From Streptococcus parasanguinis (GTDB lineage: Bacteria; Bacillota; Bacilli; Lactobacillales; Streptococcaceae): a DNA stretch of 29,981 nt. The stretch spans positions 1-29,981 of the forward strand of contig JAGZKI010000030.1 in the NCBI GenBank assembly GCA_018365265.1. Direction: 5' to 3'. Position 1 is the first letter of the stretch. Each line of letters begins with the position of its first letter. Both the position numbers and the translations under genes were made by a program. A model generated the notes under the pieces. The model saw only the letters and a list, made by a program, of their open reading frames with translations, did no database searches and was not told where the DNA came from. Below, piece by piece: positions 13,099 to 22,664 of this stretch.

Positions 13099-13821
13099 TC
13101 TTGTTTTTTCAAGGAAATCTTTGACCCATGTGAGCTCTACCTCATTCAAAGGTCGGCTTTCTCCAGGGGCTAACTGAGGATCCAAGGTGAAGGGGCCAAA
13201 AGACAAGCGTTTTAAGGTCATTACTTTGCCCCCAATGGCTAAAAACATCTTTTTCACTTGGTGGTATTTTCCTTCTGAGATTCGGACCTGGGCCTTGCTG
13301 TAGCTGGGGGTACTTTCTAGAATGGTCAAGGAAGCCGGCTTGCAGATAGGACCGTCTGTGAATGAAATCCCATTCTGAAATTGCTCGATGTGGGCTGCAT
13401 AAAGCGGGCCATTGACTTCTACCTCATAGACCTTCTCCACATGGTATTGGGGATGGAGCAGTTGAAAGCCTAAGGGGCCATTATCTGTGAGGAGGAGCAA
13501 ACCACTGGTGTCGCGATCGAGGCGACCAAGAGGATAGAGGTCTGGGTACTCTTGCTGAGGATCCACTAGCTCGATCACCGTTGGATGGTGGGCGTCTCTT
13601 TTGGCGGTCACGGCCCCGATTGGTTTATGGAGCATGTAGTAGTGGTGACGCGGTTCTTGAATGATTCGTTCCCCGATTTGAATCTGTTGGAGTCCAGGGT
13701 CGATATTTTGGGATAGCTTTTGAGCTGGTAGGTGATCGACCAAGATTTGCCTTCGGGCCAAAAGTTGTTTGATGTCTTTACGAGCGTACTGATGGTCTGC
13801 CATCAATTGATCTAATCTCAT
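13096..13821 (-). CDS. rsuA: 16S rRNA pseudouridine synthase RsuA
   Basis: Makes pseudouridine at 516 (E. coli numbering) of 16S rRNA. The 241-residue protein has an N-terminal S4 RNA-binding domain (1-50) and the RluB/RsuA-type catalytic core with Asp102 in GRLDRDTSG. The frame continues 30 codons upstream, but that extension is Ser/Phe-rich and unlike the family. MRLDQLMADH at 13821, preceded by GAGG, is the expected start. It is transcribed alone, convergent with the rhodanese gene. No convincing promoter is seen. Confidence 0.92.
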   Translation of the reverse strand: MRLDQLMADHQYARKDIKQLLARRQILVDHLPAQKLSQNIDPGLQQIQIGERIIQEPRHHYYMLHKPIGAVTAKRDAHHPTVIELVDPQQEYPDLYPLGRLDRDTSGLLLLTDNGPLGFQLLHPQYHVEKVYEVEVNGPLYAAHIEQFQNGISFTDGPICKPASLTILESTPSYSKAQVRISEGKYHQVKKMFLAIGGKVMTLKRLSFGPFTLDPQLAPGESRPLNEVELTWVKDFLEKTR

Positions 13822-13948
13822 GGGAGCCTCTTTTTCTGAAATTCTTATCATCAGTGTATCATGAAAAGAAAAGGAAATCGAGTCGGAGAAAAGAAATGAA
13901 GATGAAAACATTTACAACTAGCTGAACTGTGTTTTTTAGATAGGACTG

Positions 13949-13957
13949 TGGTATAAT
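13949..13957 (+). promoter_or_regulatory. Extended -10 promoter of typA
   Basis: TG at 13949-13950, one base, TATAAT at 13952-13957. No good -35 is visible. It lies 42 bases upstream of the typA ATG. Confidence 0.75.
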
Positions 13958-13999
13958 TGTTCAGTTAGAAATATTATTTAAAATTTTATAGAGGAAATC

Positions 14000-15847
14000 A
14001 TGACAAAATTAAGAGAAGATATTCGTAACGTTGCGATCATTGCCCACGTTGACCATGGTAAAACAACCTTGGTAGACGAATTGTTGAAACAATCGCACAC
14101 CTTGGATGAACGTAAAGAATTGCAAGAACGTGCAATGGACTCAAACGACCTTGAAAAAGAACGTGGGATCACAATCCTTGCTAAAAATACAGCCGTTGCT
14201 TATAACGGAACTCGAATCAATATCATGGACACACCAGGACACGCGGACTTCGGTGGAGAAGTGGAACGGATCATGAAAATGGTTGATGGGGTTGTATTGG
14301 TCGTAGATGCTTACGAAGGAACCATGCCTCAGACGCGTTTCGTATTGAAAAAAGCCTTGGAACAAGACCTTGTTCCGATCGTTGTAGTTAACAAAATCGA
14401 TAAACCATCTGCTCGTCCAGAAGAAGTTGTAGACGAAGTTCTTGAACTCTTCATCGAATTGGGTGCGGATGATGACCAATTGGAATTCCCAGTTGTTTAT
14501 GCATCAGCGATCAACGGAACATCTTCACTTTCAGATGATCCAGCTGATCAAGAGCACACAATGGCACCGATCTTTGATACCATCATTGATCACATCCCAG
14601 CTCCAGTTGATAACTCAGATGAGCCTCTTCAATTCCAAGTATCCCTGCTTGATTACAACGACTTCGTTGGACGTATCGGTATCGGACGTGTCTTCCGTGG
14701 TACTGTAAAAGTTGGGGACCAAGTAACCCTTTCTAAATTGGATGGAACGACTAAGAACTTCCGTGTTACCAAACTCTTTGGTTTCTTTGGTTTGGAACGT
14801 CGTGAAATTCAAGAAGCCAAAGCTGGAGACTTGATCGCTATTTCTGGTATGGAAGATATCTTCGTTGGAGAAACCATCACACCGACAGACGCAGTTGAAG
14901 CTCTTCCAATCCTTCACATCGATGAACCAACCCTTCAAATGACCTTCTTGGTTAACAACTCACCATTTGCTGGTCGCGAAGGAAAATGGGTAACCTCTCG
15001 TAAAGTCGAAGAACGTTTGCAAGCGGAATTGCAAACCGACGTCTCTCTTCGTGTTGACCCAACTGATTCACCTGATAAATGGACAGTTTCAGGTCGTGGG
15101 GAATTGCACTTGTCTATCTTGATCGAAACCATGCGTCGTGAAGGATACGAATTGCAAGTATCTCGTCCAGAAGTTATCATCAAAGAAATTGATGGTGTCA
15201 AATGTGAACCATTTGAGCGCGTACAAATCGACACACCAGAAGAATACCAAGGATCTGTTATCCAAAGCCTTTCTGAACGTAAAGGTGAAATGTTGGATAT
15301 GATCTCAACTGGTAACGGTCAAACTCGTTTGGTCTTCCTTGTTCCAGCGCGTGGTTTGATTGGATACTCAACAGAGTTCTTGTCAATGACACGTGGTTAC
15401 GGAATCATGAACCACACCTTTGATCAATACTTGCCAGTGATTCCAGGAGAAATCGGTGGACGTCACCGTGGTGCTCTTGTCTCAATCGATAACGGAAAAG
15501 CAACCACATACTCTATCATGTCTATCGAAGAACGTGGTACGATCTTTGTCAATCCAGGTACAGAAGTTTACGAAGGAATGATCATCGGGGAAAACTCTCG
15601 TGAGAACGACTTGACCGTAAACATTACGAAAGCTAAACAAATGACCAACGTTCGTTCAGCTACTAAGGACCAAACAGCGGTTATCAAGACTCCTCGTATC
15701 TTGACCTTGGAAGAATCTCTTGAGTTCTTGAACGACGATGAGTACATGGAAGTAACACCTGAATCTATCCGTTTGCGTAAACAAATCTTGAACAAAGCAG
15801 AACGCGAAAAAGCAAATAAAAAGAAAAAATCAGCAGCTGCTGAATAA
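14000..15847 (+). CDS. typA: Ribosome-associated GTPase TypA/BipA
   Basis: Translational GTPase that binds the 70S ribosome and assists 50S assembly and stress adaptation. The 615-residue protein has the EF-Tu-like G domain with G1 AHVDHGKTTL near residue 14, G3 DTPGHADFGG near 77 and G4 NKID near 131, then beta-barrel, EF-G-like domains and the BipA-specific C-terminal domain, ending in a Lys/Ala-rich tail. Codon use is strongly biased (GGT, CGT, GAA), as in highly expressed genes. AGAGGA precedes the start. It is followed after 23 bases by a small membrane-protein gene. Confidence 0.97.
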   Translation: MTKLREDIRNVAIIAHVDHGKTTLVDELLKQSHTLDERKELQERAMDSNDLEKERGITILAKNTAVAYNGTRINIMDTPGHADFGGEVERIMKMVDGVVLVVDAYEGTMPQTRFVLKKALEQDLVPIVVVNKIDKPSARPEEVVDEVLELFIELGADDDQLEFPVVYASAINGTSSLSDDPADQEHTMAPIFDTIIDHIPAPVDNSDEPLQFQVSLLDYNDFVGRIGIGRVFRGTVKVGDQVTLSKLDGTTKNFRVTKLFGFFGLERREIQEAKAGDLIAISGMEDIFVGETITPTDAVEALPILHIDEPTLQMTFLVNNSPFAGREGKWVTSRKVEERLQAELQTDVSLRVDPTDSPDKWTVSGRGELHLSILIETMRREGYELQVSRPEVIIKEIDGVKCEPFERVQIDTPEEYQGSVIQSLSERKGEMLDMISTGNGQTRLVFLVPARGLIGYSTEFLSMTRGYGIMNHTFDQYLPVIPGEIGGRHRGALVSIDNGKATTYSIMSIEERGTIFVNPGTEVYEGMIIGENSRENDLTVNITKAKQMTNVRSATKDQTAVIKTPRILTLEESLEFLNDDEYMEVTPESIRLRKQILNKAEREKANKKKKSAAAE

Positions 15848-15870
15848 TACGAAAAGAAAGGAGAAACAAA

Positions 15871-16119
15871 ATGGTCTATTTTATCTTAGGGATTTTGATT
15901 CTCCTTTTTTACCTTTTTATGACCCCCAAAAGTATTCGTGGTACCTTAAACAGTGTCACAATGGTGGTCTTGATCGTCTCTTTTATCGTTCTTGCTTGTC
16001 TCGCCATTTTTCAGATATTCCAACTACCGTCCGAGTTTTTTGTCGGTGCCTTTCTAGCCTTTGTTGGCTACTTGGCTTTGGTAGATATTTCCAAAATGAC
16101 GACCAAACAGAAAAAATAA
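15871..16119 (+). CDS. DUF3165-family small membrane protein
   Basis: An 82-residue protein with an N-terminal helix (about 2-17) and two further hydrophobic stretches (about 29-50 and 54-74), and a basic C-terminus (TTKQKK). This resembles the DUF3165 protein found between typA and murD in streptococci. Function unknown. It has AAAGGAG just upstream and is probably cotranscribed with typA, ending at a strong terminator. Confidence 0.85.
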   Translation: MVYFILGILILLFYLFMTPKSIRGTLNSVTMVVLIVSFIVLACLAIFQIFQLPSEFFVGAFLAFVGYLALVDISKMTTKQKK

Positions 16120-16136
16120 ACGGTGACGTGATTTTT

Positions 16137-16156
16137 AAAGCCCTTTGGGCTTTTTA
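16137..16156 (+). terminator. Terminator after typA-DUF3165
   Basis: AAAGCCC-TTT-GGGCTTT followed by further Ts: a compact GC-rich stem with a T run. Confidence 0.92.
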
Positions 16157-16209
16157 ATTTTGCTAAAAAAAGGTAAAATAGAGAGTGATAAAAATGGAGC
16201 GAAGAAATC

Positions 16210-17559
16210 ATGAAATTTGTGAAACAATTTGAAAATAAAAAGGTTCTTGTATTAGGTTTGGCTAAGTCAGGCGAGTCAGCTGCCCGTTTGTTGGATCGCT
16301 TAGGAGCGATTGTGACCGTCAATGATGGCAAACCTTTTGAAGAAAATCCAGCAGCACAAAGTTTACTGGAAGAAGGGATTAAAGTTGTGACAGGAGGTCA
16401 CCCTCTGGAGTTGTTGGATGAAGACTTTGCAGTCATGGTCAAAAATCCAGGAATCCCTTATACGAATCCGATGGTCGAAAAAGCGCTTGAAAAGGGCATT
16501 CCAGTCCTCACTGAAGTGGAATTGGCCTATCTGATTTCGGATGCGCCAATTATTGGGATTACAGGATCAAACGGAAAAACGACGACGACAACCATGATCG
16601 GAGAAGTCTTGACGGCTGCTGGTCAAGGTGGTCTATTGTCTGGTAATATCGGTTTTCCAGCCAGCCAAGTTGCACAAACAGCAACAGAAAAAGAAGTTCT
16701 GGTCATGGAATTGTCTTCTTTCCAATTGATGGGAATTGAAGCCTTCCATCCAGAGATTGCAGTGATTACCAACCTCATGCCAACCCATATCGACTATCAT
16801 GGTTCTTTTGAAAATTATGTAGCTGCTAAATGGAATCTTCAAAAGAATATGACAGAAAAAGATGTCATTGTCTTGAACTTCAACCAAGACTTGGCCAAGG
16901 AACTCGCTACAAAAACCAAGGCAAGGGTCCTTCCATTTTCAACGGTCGAAAAAGTGGATGGGGCTTATTTGGAAGATGGACTTCTCAAGTTTAAGGGAGA
17001 AGTTGTTATGCGTGCAGATGAACTGGGTGTTCCAGGTAGCCACAATGTAGAAAATGCCTTGGCAACGATTGCGGTTGCAAAAGTCCGAGGAGTCGAGAAT
17101 GAAGTCATTAAAGAAACCTTATCGGCCTTTGGAGGAGTGAAACACCGCCTTCAATATGTGGATGAGATTCAAGGTGTCAAATTCTATAATGATAGTAAAT
17201 CGACCAATATTTTAGCAACACAAAAAGCCCTTTCTGGTTTTGATAACAACAAGGTGATCTTGATTGCAGGAGGGCTCGATCGTGGCAATGAATTTGATGA
17301 ATTGGTACCTCACATTGCTGGTCTAAAGGAAATGGTGATTCTAGGGGAATCAGCTCCTCGAGTGAAACGCGCAGCAGATAAAGCTGGCGTCTCTTATGTT
17401 GATGCGGCAGATGTAGCGGATGCTACAAAGAAAGCCTTCGACTTGGCTAGCCCCGGAGATGTTGTCCTACTAAGTCCTGCCAATGCCAGCTGGGATATGT
17501 ATCCGAATTTTGAAGTGCGTGGGGATGAATTCCTTGCTACAGTAAAAGGGTTGAAATAA
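16210..17559 (+). CDS. murD: UDP-N-acetylmuramoyl-L-alanine--D-glutamate ligase MurD
   Basis: Cytoplasmic ATP-dependent ligase that adds D-glutamate to UDP-MurNAc-L-Ala in peptidoglycan precursor synthesis. The 449-residue protein has an N-terminal UDP-binding Rossmann domain (VLVLGLAKSG), the central P-loop TGSNGKTTTT (118-127), the THIDYH/ELSSFQL segments and the C-terminal ligase domain (YNDSKSTN, GGLDRGNEF). It opens the division/wall cluster, one base before murG. A possible weak -10 (TAAAAT, 16174-16179) lies upstream. Confidence 0.97.
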   Translation: MKFVKQFENKKVLVLGLAKSGESAARLLDRLGAIVTVNDGKPFEENPAAQSLLEEGIKVVTGGHPLELLDEDFAVMVKNPGIPYTNPMVEKALEKGIPVLTEVELAYLISDAPIIGITGSNGKTTTTTMIGEVLTAAGQGGLLSGNIGFPASQVAQTATEKEVLVMELSSFQLMGIEAFHPEIAVITNLMPTHIDYHGSFENYVAAKWNLQKNMTEKDVIVLNFNQDLAKELATKTKARVLPFSTVEKVDGAYLEDGLLKFKGEVVMRADELGVPGSHNVENALATIAVAKVRGVENEVIKETLSAFGGVKHRLQYVDEIQGVKFYNDSKSTNILATQKALSGFDNNKVILIAGGLDRGNEFDELVPHIAGLKEMVILGESAPRVKRAADKAGVSYVDAADVADATKKAFDLASPGDVVLLSPANASWDMYPNFEVRGDEFLATVKGLK

Positions 17560-17560
17560 G

Positions 17561-18643
17561 ATGAAAAAAATAATGTTTACTGGTGGGGGAACCGTGGGAC
17601 ATGTGACCCTTAATCTCCTCTTGATTCCAAAATTTATCGAAGATGGATGGGAAGTCCATTATATTGGAGACAAAAAAGGAATCGAATACCAAGAGATCAA
17701 AAAGTCTGGCTTAGACGTGCGCTTCCATTCAATTGCAACGGGGAAATTGCGCCGCTATTTCTCTTTCCAAAATATGATGGATGTGTTCAAGGTGGCTTGG
17801 GGGACGCTCCAGTCCATTGCAATCCTGCTTCGTGTGCGCCCACAAGTTCTCTTCTCAAAAGGAGGATTTGTTTCTGTGCCACCAGTGATCGCAGCCCGAC
17901 TCACGCGTGTTCCTGTCTATATCCATGAGTCCGATCTTTCTATGGGATTGGCCAATAAAATTGCTTATAAATTTGCTACCAAGATGTACACGACTTTTGA
18001 GCAAGCACATGGTTTGACAAAGAGTGAGCATATCGGTGCGGTAACCAAGGTCACAGATCATATTCCGCCAACTTCAGAAGTTTTAGAAGAAAAAACAAAA
18101 GGTTTCCGAAAAGACTTGCCTACCCTTCTCTTTGTCGGAGGATCAGCCGGTGCGCGTGTCTTTAATGAATTTGTGACAGAGCACAAAGCAGAGCTCTTGC
18201 AGCACTACAATATCATCAATTTGACGGGTGATTCAACATTGAATCAGGCTGAGGGTGGCTTGTATCGAGTGGATTATGTAACCGATCAGTATTTGCCCAT
18301 GCTCCAGAAGGCTGATTTAGTGGTGACTAGAGGTGGAGCCAATACCTTATTTGAACTATTAGCCATGAACAAACTCCATTTGATTGTACCGCTAGGAAAA
18401 GAAGCCAGCCGTGGCGATCAGATTGAAAATGCCCAATATTTTGTGGATAAAGGTTATGCAGAGCAATTGCAGGAAGATCAATTGACGCTCGAAACCTTCA
18501 ATGAAACCATTCAAGAAATGTTGAAGCAAAGCCAAGTCTACCACCAAGCAATGGAAAAATCGACAGAACTCCTTTCACTAGACGATTTTTACGGCCTGCT
18601 TCAAAAAGATATCAGTAAGGGAAAAGATGACGGACGACAATAA
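17561..18643 (+). CDS. murG: UDP-GlcNAc transferase MurG
   Basis: Peripheral membrane glycosyltransferase that converts lipid I to lipid II. The 360-residue GT28 protein has the N-terminal glycine loop FTGGGTVGHVTLN, the SKGGFVSVP motif, the GGSAGARVFN loop and the C-terminal UDP-GlcNAc-binding region RGGANTLFELLA followed by KEASRGDQIENA. Its 3' end overlaps divIB by 17 bases, coupling lipid II synthesis to divisome expression. Confidence 0.97.
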   Translation: MKKIMFTGGGTVGHVTLNLLLIPKFIEDGWEVHYIGDKKGIEYQEIKKSGLDVRFHSIATGKLRRYFSFQNMMDVFKVAWGTLQSIAILLRVRPQVLFSKGGFVSVPPVIAARLTRVPVYIHESDLSMGLANKIAYKFATKMYTTFEQAHGLTKSEHIGAVTKVTDHIPPTSEVLEEKTKGFRKDLPTLLFVGGSAGARVFNEFVTEHKAELLQHYNIINLTGDSTLNQAEGGLYRVDYVTDQYLPMLQKADLVVTRGGANTLFELLAMNKLHLIVPLGKEASRGDQIENAQYFVDKGYAEQLQEDQLTLETFNETIQEMLKQSQVYHQAMEKSTELLSLDDFYGLLQKDISKGKDDGRQ

Positions 18644-19850
18644 AAAAACGCCAACGGATGACAAAATTACAGAATTGTCAGCCTGGCAAAAAAGAAACAA
18701 GGAATATTTAGAAAAAAAAGCGCTTGAAAAAGCGGAAGAAGCTGAAACAGAGGAAACTGAAAGCGAAGAAGCAAAAGAAGACGAAGACCTTTCAGAAAAA
18801 GAGACAGCTTCCGTCTCAGAGGAAGAATCTGAAGAAATAGAAGAGTCTGAAGAGGAAGATGAATCTGAGGCCGAAGAGGATCCAGATGCGGATGGAGAAA
18901 GTTCAGAAGGAGAAGAAGTTGATCCGGCTAAAGAGGAGCTAGATCCTTCAGAGAAACAAGAGAAAAAGCCTTCATTTTTTAAAGGCTTGAAGACGAAAAA
19001 ACCAAAGAAGGAACCGACAGTGGCAAAACGCCACATCTATCGTGCCCTTCCGGTTATCGGAATCAGCTCGATTGTCGCCCTTCTCTCAATCTACTTTTTA
19101 AGCCCCTTGTCCACACAGAAAGTGATTGAATTTTCAGGGAATAAAGCGGTTGATCAGCAACTCTTGTATGAAAAAAGTCGCATCAAAGAAGAAGATTATA
19201 CTCTGACGACTTTCCTTCATAAATCGGTCTATGAACAAAATATGAAAACGGCTAGTCCATGGATCAAAGAAGTGCACATGCATTATCAATTCCCAGTGAC
19301 CTTTAAAGTCAATATCGTGGAACACAAAGTGGTTGCTTATTATGTGACTGGAGAAGATCACTATCCAGTATTGGAAAATGGAGAAGTCGTTGAGACAGTA
19401 ACTCCAGCTTCGGAATTGCCGTCCTCCTATATTAGTTTGAAATTCTCAGATCGAGAATTGGTTAGACAATTTGTCCAAGAAATGAAGTCTATTTCTTCTT
19501 CCATTACGGATAAAATTGTTTCGGTTGATCTGACACCGAGCAAGGTTACCAAGGATTTGGTAACCATTACCATGAAAAATGATAATAAAATCTTGGTGCC
19601 TGTTTCCCAAATTACCCGCAAGCTTCCTTATTATAAAGCTATCAGTAAGCAATTAGACGATGATTCCACCATTGATATGGAGGCTGGAGTTTTCAGCTAT
19701 AGTGAACAATCCATCGCAGATGCCAAAGAGCAAGCAGAAAAAGAAAAGGCTGAAAGTACAGAAAAGCAAGAAGAACATTCTGAGGAAGCAAGCCAAGAAC
19801 ACAATCAAGAACAGAATCCAGAAGGAGAGAATTCTTCTGGGAATGAGTAA
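18627..19850 (+). CDS. divIB: Cell division protein DivIB/FtsQ
   Basis: Bitopic divisome protein that works with DivIC and FtsL at the septum. The 407-residue protein has a very acidic cytoplasmic N-terminus (42 Asp/Glu in residues 31-110), a basic stop-transfer segment (about 119-136), one membrane helix (about 139-158), a POTRA domain (about 160-230), the beta domain and a Glu/Gln-rich acidic C-terminal tail (about 365-407). The acidic coding stretch makes a purine-rich strand at about 18717-18956. Streptococcal DivIB is known for a long charged N-terminus, so this is probably family-typical. Confidence 0.95.
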   Translation: MTDDNKKTPTDDKITELSAWQKRNKEYLEKKALEKAEEAETEETESEEAKEDEDLSEKETASVSEEESEEIEESEEEDESEAEEDPDADGESSEGEEVDPAKEELDPSEKQEKKPSFFKGLKTKKPKKEPTVAKRHIYRALPVIGISSIVALLSIYFLSPLSTQKVIEFSGNKAVDQQLLYEKSRIKEEDYTLTTFLHKSVYEQNMKTASPWIKEVHMHYQFPVTFKVNIVEHKVVAYYVTGEDHYPVLENGEVVETVTPASELPSSYISLKFSDRELVRQFVQEMKSISSSITDKIVSVDLTPSKVTKDLVTITMKNDNKILVPVSQITRKLPYYKAISKQLDDDSTIDMEAGVFSYSEQSIADAKEQAEKEKAESTEKQEEHSEEASQEHNQEQNPEGENSSGNE

Positions 19851-19906
19851 AGCCCATAAATTATCTCAAATAATTGAAGAAAAAATGTCCATTTTAGGCT
19901 TCTTTG

Positions 19907-19915
19907 TGATATAAT
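19907..19915 (+). promoter_or_regulatory. Extended -10 promoter of ftsA-ftsZ
   Basis: TG at 19907-19908, one base, TATAAT at 19910-19915, giving a leader of about 71 bases. An imperfect hairpin (AGTT-GGA with TCC-AACT, 19918-19936) would lie at the very 5' end of the RNA. It marks a separate transcription entry for the ftsA part of the cluster. Confidence 0.7.
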
Positions 19916-19992
19916 GAAGTTTGGATAGTTCCAACTAAAAGGGCTATAAATAGATGTAAAGTGAAAACAAATAAAGAGAGAGGACTGGTGTA

Positions 19993-21381
19993 ATGGCTAG
20001 AGACGGCTTTTTTACAGGTTTAGATATCGGTACTAGTTCAATAAAAGTATTGGTGGCAGAACATGTCAATGGAGAAATGAATGTAATTGGAGTCAGCAAT
20101 GCAAAAAGTGCTGGCGTCAAAGATGGAATTATAGTAGATATCGAAGCTGCTTCAAATGCAATTAAAAATGCAATCAGCCAAGCTGAAGAAAAAGCAGGGA
20201 TTTCAATCAATCTAGTCAATGTTGGGTTGCCTGCAAACTTACTACAAATCGAAGCAACTCAAGGGATGATTCCAGTCACAAGTGATTCGAAAGAAATCAC
20301 AGATGCAGATGTTGAAAATGTTGTCAAATCTGCACTCACAAAAAGCATGACACCGGATCGTGAAGTAATCACCTTCATTCCTGAGGAATTCACGGTTGAT
20401 GGTTTCCAAGGAATCCGCGACCCACGCGGAATGATGGGAATTCGACTTGAAATGCGTGGTCTTCTTTATACAGGACCTCGTACCATCTTGCACAATTTGC
20501 GTAAAACCGTTGAACGTGCAGGCTTACAAGTTGAAAACATCATCATTTCACCGCTTGCGATGATCAAAACAGTCTTGAACGAAGGCGAACGTGAATTCGG
20601 AGCAACGGTGATTGATATGGGTGGTGGCCAAACAACAGTGGCATCTGTGCGTAGCCAAGAACTTCAATTTACAAATATCTACCAAGAAGGTGGCGATTAC
20701 GTTACCAAAGATATTTCTAAAGTATTGAAGACTTCTCAAAAATTGGCAGAAGGCTTGAAGTTCAACTACGGTGAAGCCTATGTGCCATCTGCTGGAAACG
20801 AAGTCTTCCATGTAGAAGTCATCGGTGAAGTAGAGCCAGTTGAAGTGACTGAGAAGTACTTAGCTGAAATCATTTCAGCACGTATCAAACACATCTTTGA
20901 GCAAATCAAGCAAGACCTTGAGAGAAGACATTTGTTGGATCTTCCTGGAGGTATTGTGATTATCGGTGGAGGAGCAATCCTTCCTGGAGTTGAAGAATTG
21001 GCTCAAGAAGTCTTTGGTGTAAATGTGAAATTGTTTGTTCCAAATCAAATTGGAATTCGCAATCCAGCTTTTGCCCATGTGATTAGCTTGTCTGAATATG
21101 CAGGCAATTTGACAGATGTAGATATTATTGCTCAAGCTGCGGTTCATGGAGACGAAGTCTTGCGTCAACAACCGATTCAATTTGATCGTCCTGTGCAACC
21201 ACAAGTACAACCACAACCTGCTGCTCCAGCACAACCGGTAGTACCTGCGTACAATGCTGAGAAGATTGAATCTCCAGTAGATGCTCAAGAAATTCCAGTA
21301 GCAAGCAATGATAGCAAACAAGAACCAAAAACTACATTCACAGACCGAATGAAAAATTTGATCGGTAATATGTTTGATTAA
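19993..21381 (+). CDS. ftsA: Cell division protein FtsA
   Basis: Actin-like ATPase that tethers FtsZ to the membrane and recruits the divisome. The 462-residue protein shows the phosphate-1 motif GLDIGTSSIKVLV near 10-22, the SHS2/1C region, the phosphate-2 segment VIDMGGGQTTV (about 206-216), the GGGAILPG adenosine motif, a Pro/Gln-rich linker (about 395-420) and a C-terminal amphipathic membrane-targeting helix (RMKNLIGNMF). It is 15 bases before ftsZ. Confidence 0.97.
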   Translation: MARDGFFTGLDIGTSSIKVLVAEHVNGEMNVIGVSNAKSAGVKDGIIVDIEAASNAIKNAISQAEEKAGISINLVNVGLPANLLQIEATQGMIPVTSDSKEITDADVENVVKSALTKSMTPDREVITFIPEEFTVDGFQGIRDPRGMMGIRLEMRGLLYTGPRTILHNLRKTVERAGLQVENIIISPLAMIKTVLNEGEREFGATVIDMGGGQTTVASVRSQELQFTNIYQEGGDYVTKDISKVLKTSQKLAEGLKFNYGEAYVPSAGNEVFHVEVIGEVEPVEVTEKYLAEIISARIKHIFEQIKQDLERRHLLDLPGGIVIIGGGAILPGVEELAQEVFGVNVKLFVPNQIGIRNPAFAHVISLSEYAGNLTDVDIIAQAAVHGDEVLRQQPIQFDRPVQPQVQPQPAAPAQPVVPAYNAEKIESPVDAQEIPVASNDSKQEPKTTFTDRMKNLIGNMFD

Positions 21382-21396
21382 GGAGTGTAAGTATTT

Positions 21397-22662
21397 ATGA
21401 CATTTTCATTTGACACAGCAGCGGCACAAGGTGCAGTAATTAAAGTAATCGGTGTCGGTGGCGGTGGCGGTAACGCCATCAATCGTATGATTGACGAAGG
21501 CGTTGCCGGTGTAGAATTCATCGCAGCTAATACAGATGTTCAAGCACTTTCAAGTGCTAAGGCTGAAACAGTTATCCAATTGGGTCCAAAATTGACTCGT
21601 GGATTGGGTGCTGGAGGTCAACCTGAAGTTGGTCGTAAGGCAGCTGAAGAAAGCGAAGAAGTATTGACAGAAGCTTTGCAAGGTGCAGACATGGTCTTCA
21701 TCACTGCAGGGATGGGTGGAGGATCTGGTACAGGTGCTGCCCCAGTTATCGCTCGTATTGCTAAAGCAGTTGGTGCTTTGACAGTAGCAGTTGTTACTCG
21801 TCCATTCGGGTTTGAAGGTTCAAAACGTGGGAACTTCGCTATTGAAGGGATTAACGAACTTCGCGAACATGTAGATACCTTGTTGATTATTTCTAATAAC
21901 AACTTGCTTGAAATTGTAGACAAGAAGACACCGCTTCTTGAAGCTTTGAGTGAAGCAGATAACGTTCTTCGTCAAGGTGTTCAAGGGATCACTGACTTGA
22001 TCACAAGCCCTGGATTGATCAACCTTGACTTTGCAGACGTGAAGACTGTTATGGAAAACAAAGGGAATGCCCTCATGGGTATTGGTGTTGGTAGCGGTGA
22101 AGAACGCGTTATCGAAGCGGCTCGTAAAGCCATTTACTCTCCACTTCTTGAAACTACAATTGATGGTGCAGAAGACGTGATCGTCAACGTAACAGGTGGT
22201 TTGGATATGACATTGATCGAAGCTGAAGAAGCTTCAGAAATTGTAAACCAAGCTGCAGGTCACGGAGTGAACATCTGGTTGGGTACATCTATTGATGAAT
22301 CTCTTAAAGATGAAATCCGAGTGACAGTTGTTGCAACTGGTGTCCGTCAAGACAAGGTAGAACGCGTCAGCGGAATCGCTTCTTCACAACGTCCTTATAA
22401 AACAGGACCACGTGAACAACGCCCACAAGCTGCACCATTTGACCGTGAATTTGATTTGAAACAAGATGTTGAATTGCCAACAAGTCCAAGTCGTCCAGCG
22501 GTAGAACCAAACCGTGGCTCAGCCTTTGGTGATTGGGATATTCGTCGTGAGAATATCGTTCGCCAAACTGAACCAACATCAACACATCAAGTTGATCGTT
22601 ACGTAGATTCATCTTCAGATGATGATGAATTGGAAACACCACCATTCTTCCGGAATCGTTAA
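21397..22662 (+). CDS. ftsZ: Cell division GTPase FtsZ
   Basis: Tubulin homologue that forms the Z-ring. The 421-residue protein has the N-terminal GVGGGGGNAI loop, the tubulin signature GGGSGTGAAP near 105-115, the NLDFADVKTVM T7 synergy segment, a variable linker (about 320-405) and the conserved C-terminal peptide ending ETPPFFRNR that binds FtsA and SepF. Codon use is strongly biased, as for an abundant protein. Confidence 0.98.
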   Translation: MTFSFDTAAAQGAVIKVIGVGGGGGNAINRMIDEGVAGVEFIAANTDVQALSSAKAETVIQLGPKLTRGLGAGGQPEVGRKAAEESEEVLTEALQGADMVFITAGMGGGSGTGAAPVIARIAKAVGALTVAVVTRPFGFEGSKRGNFAIEGINELREHVDTLLIISNNNLLEIVDKKTPLLEALSEADNVLRQGVQGITDLITSPGLINLDFADVKTVMENKGNALMGIGVGSGEERVIEAARKAIYSPLLETTIDGAEDVIVNVTGGLDMTLIEAEEASEIVNQAAGHGVNIWLGTSIDESLKDEIRVTVVATGVRQDKVERVSGIASSQRPYKTGPREQRPQAAPFDREFDLKQDVELPTSPSRPAVEPNRGSAFGDWDIRRENIVRQTEPTSTHQVDRYVDSSSDDDELETPPFFRNR

Positions 22663-22664
22663 TC

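Noticed and set aside
13822..13911. 30-codon N-terminal extension of rsuA
   Set aside because: Ser/Phe-rich, unlike the S4 domain start, and a ribosome site sits directly before the ATG at 13821.
18578..19036. Minus-strand Ser-rich frame of 152 codons opposite divIB
   Set aside because: Complement of GAA/GAG-rich codons reads as Ser/Phe codons; it has no start signal and sits within an intact conserved gene.
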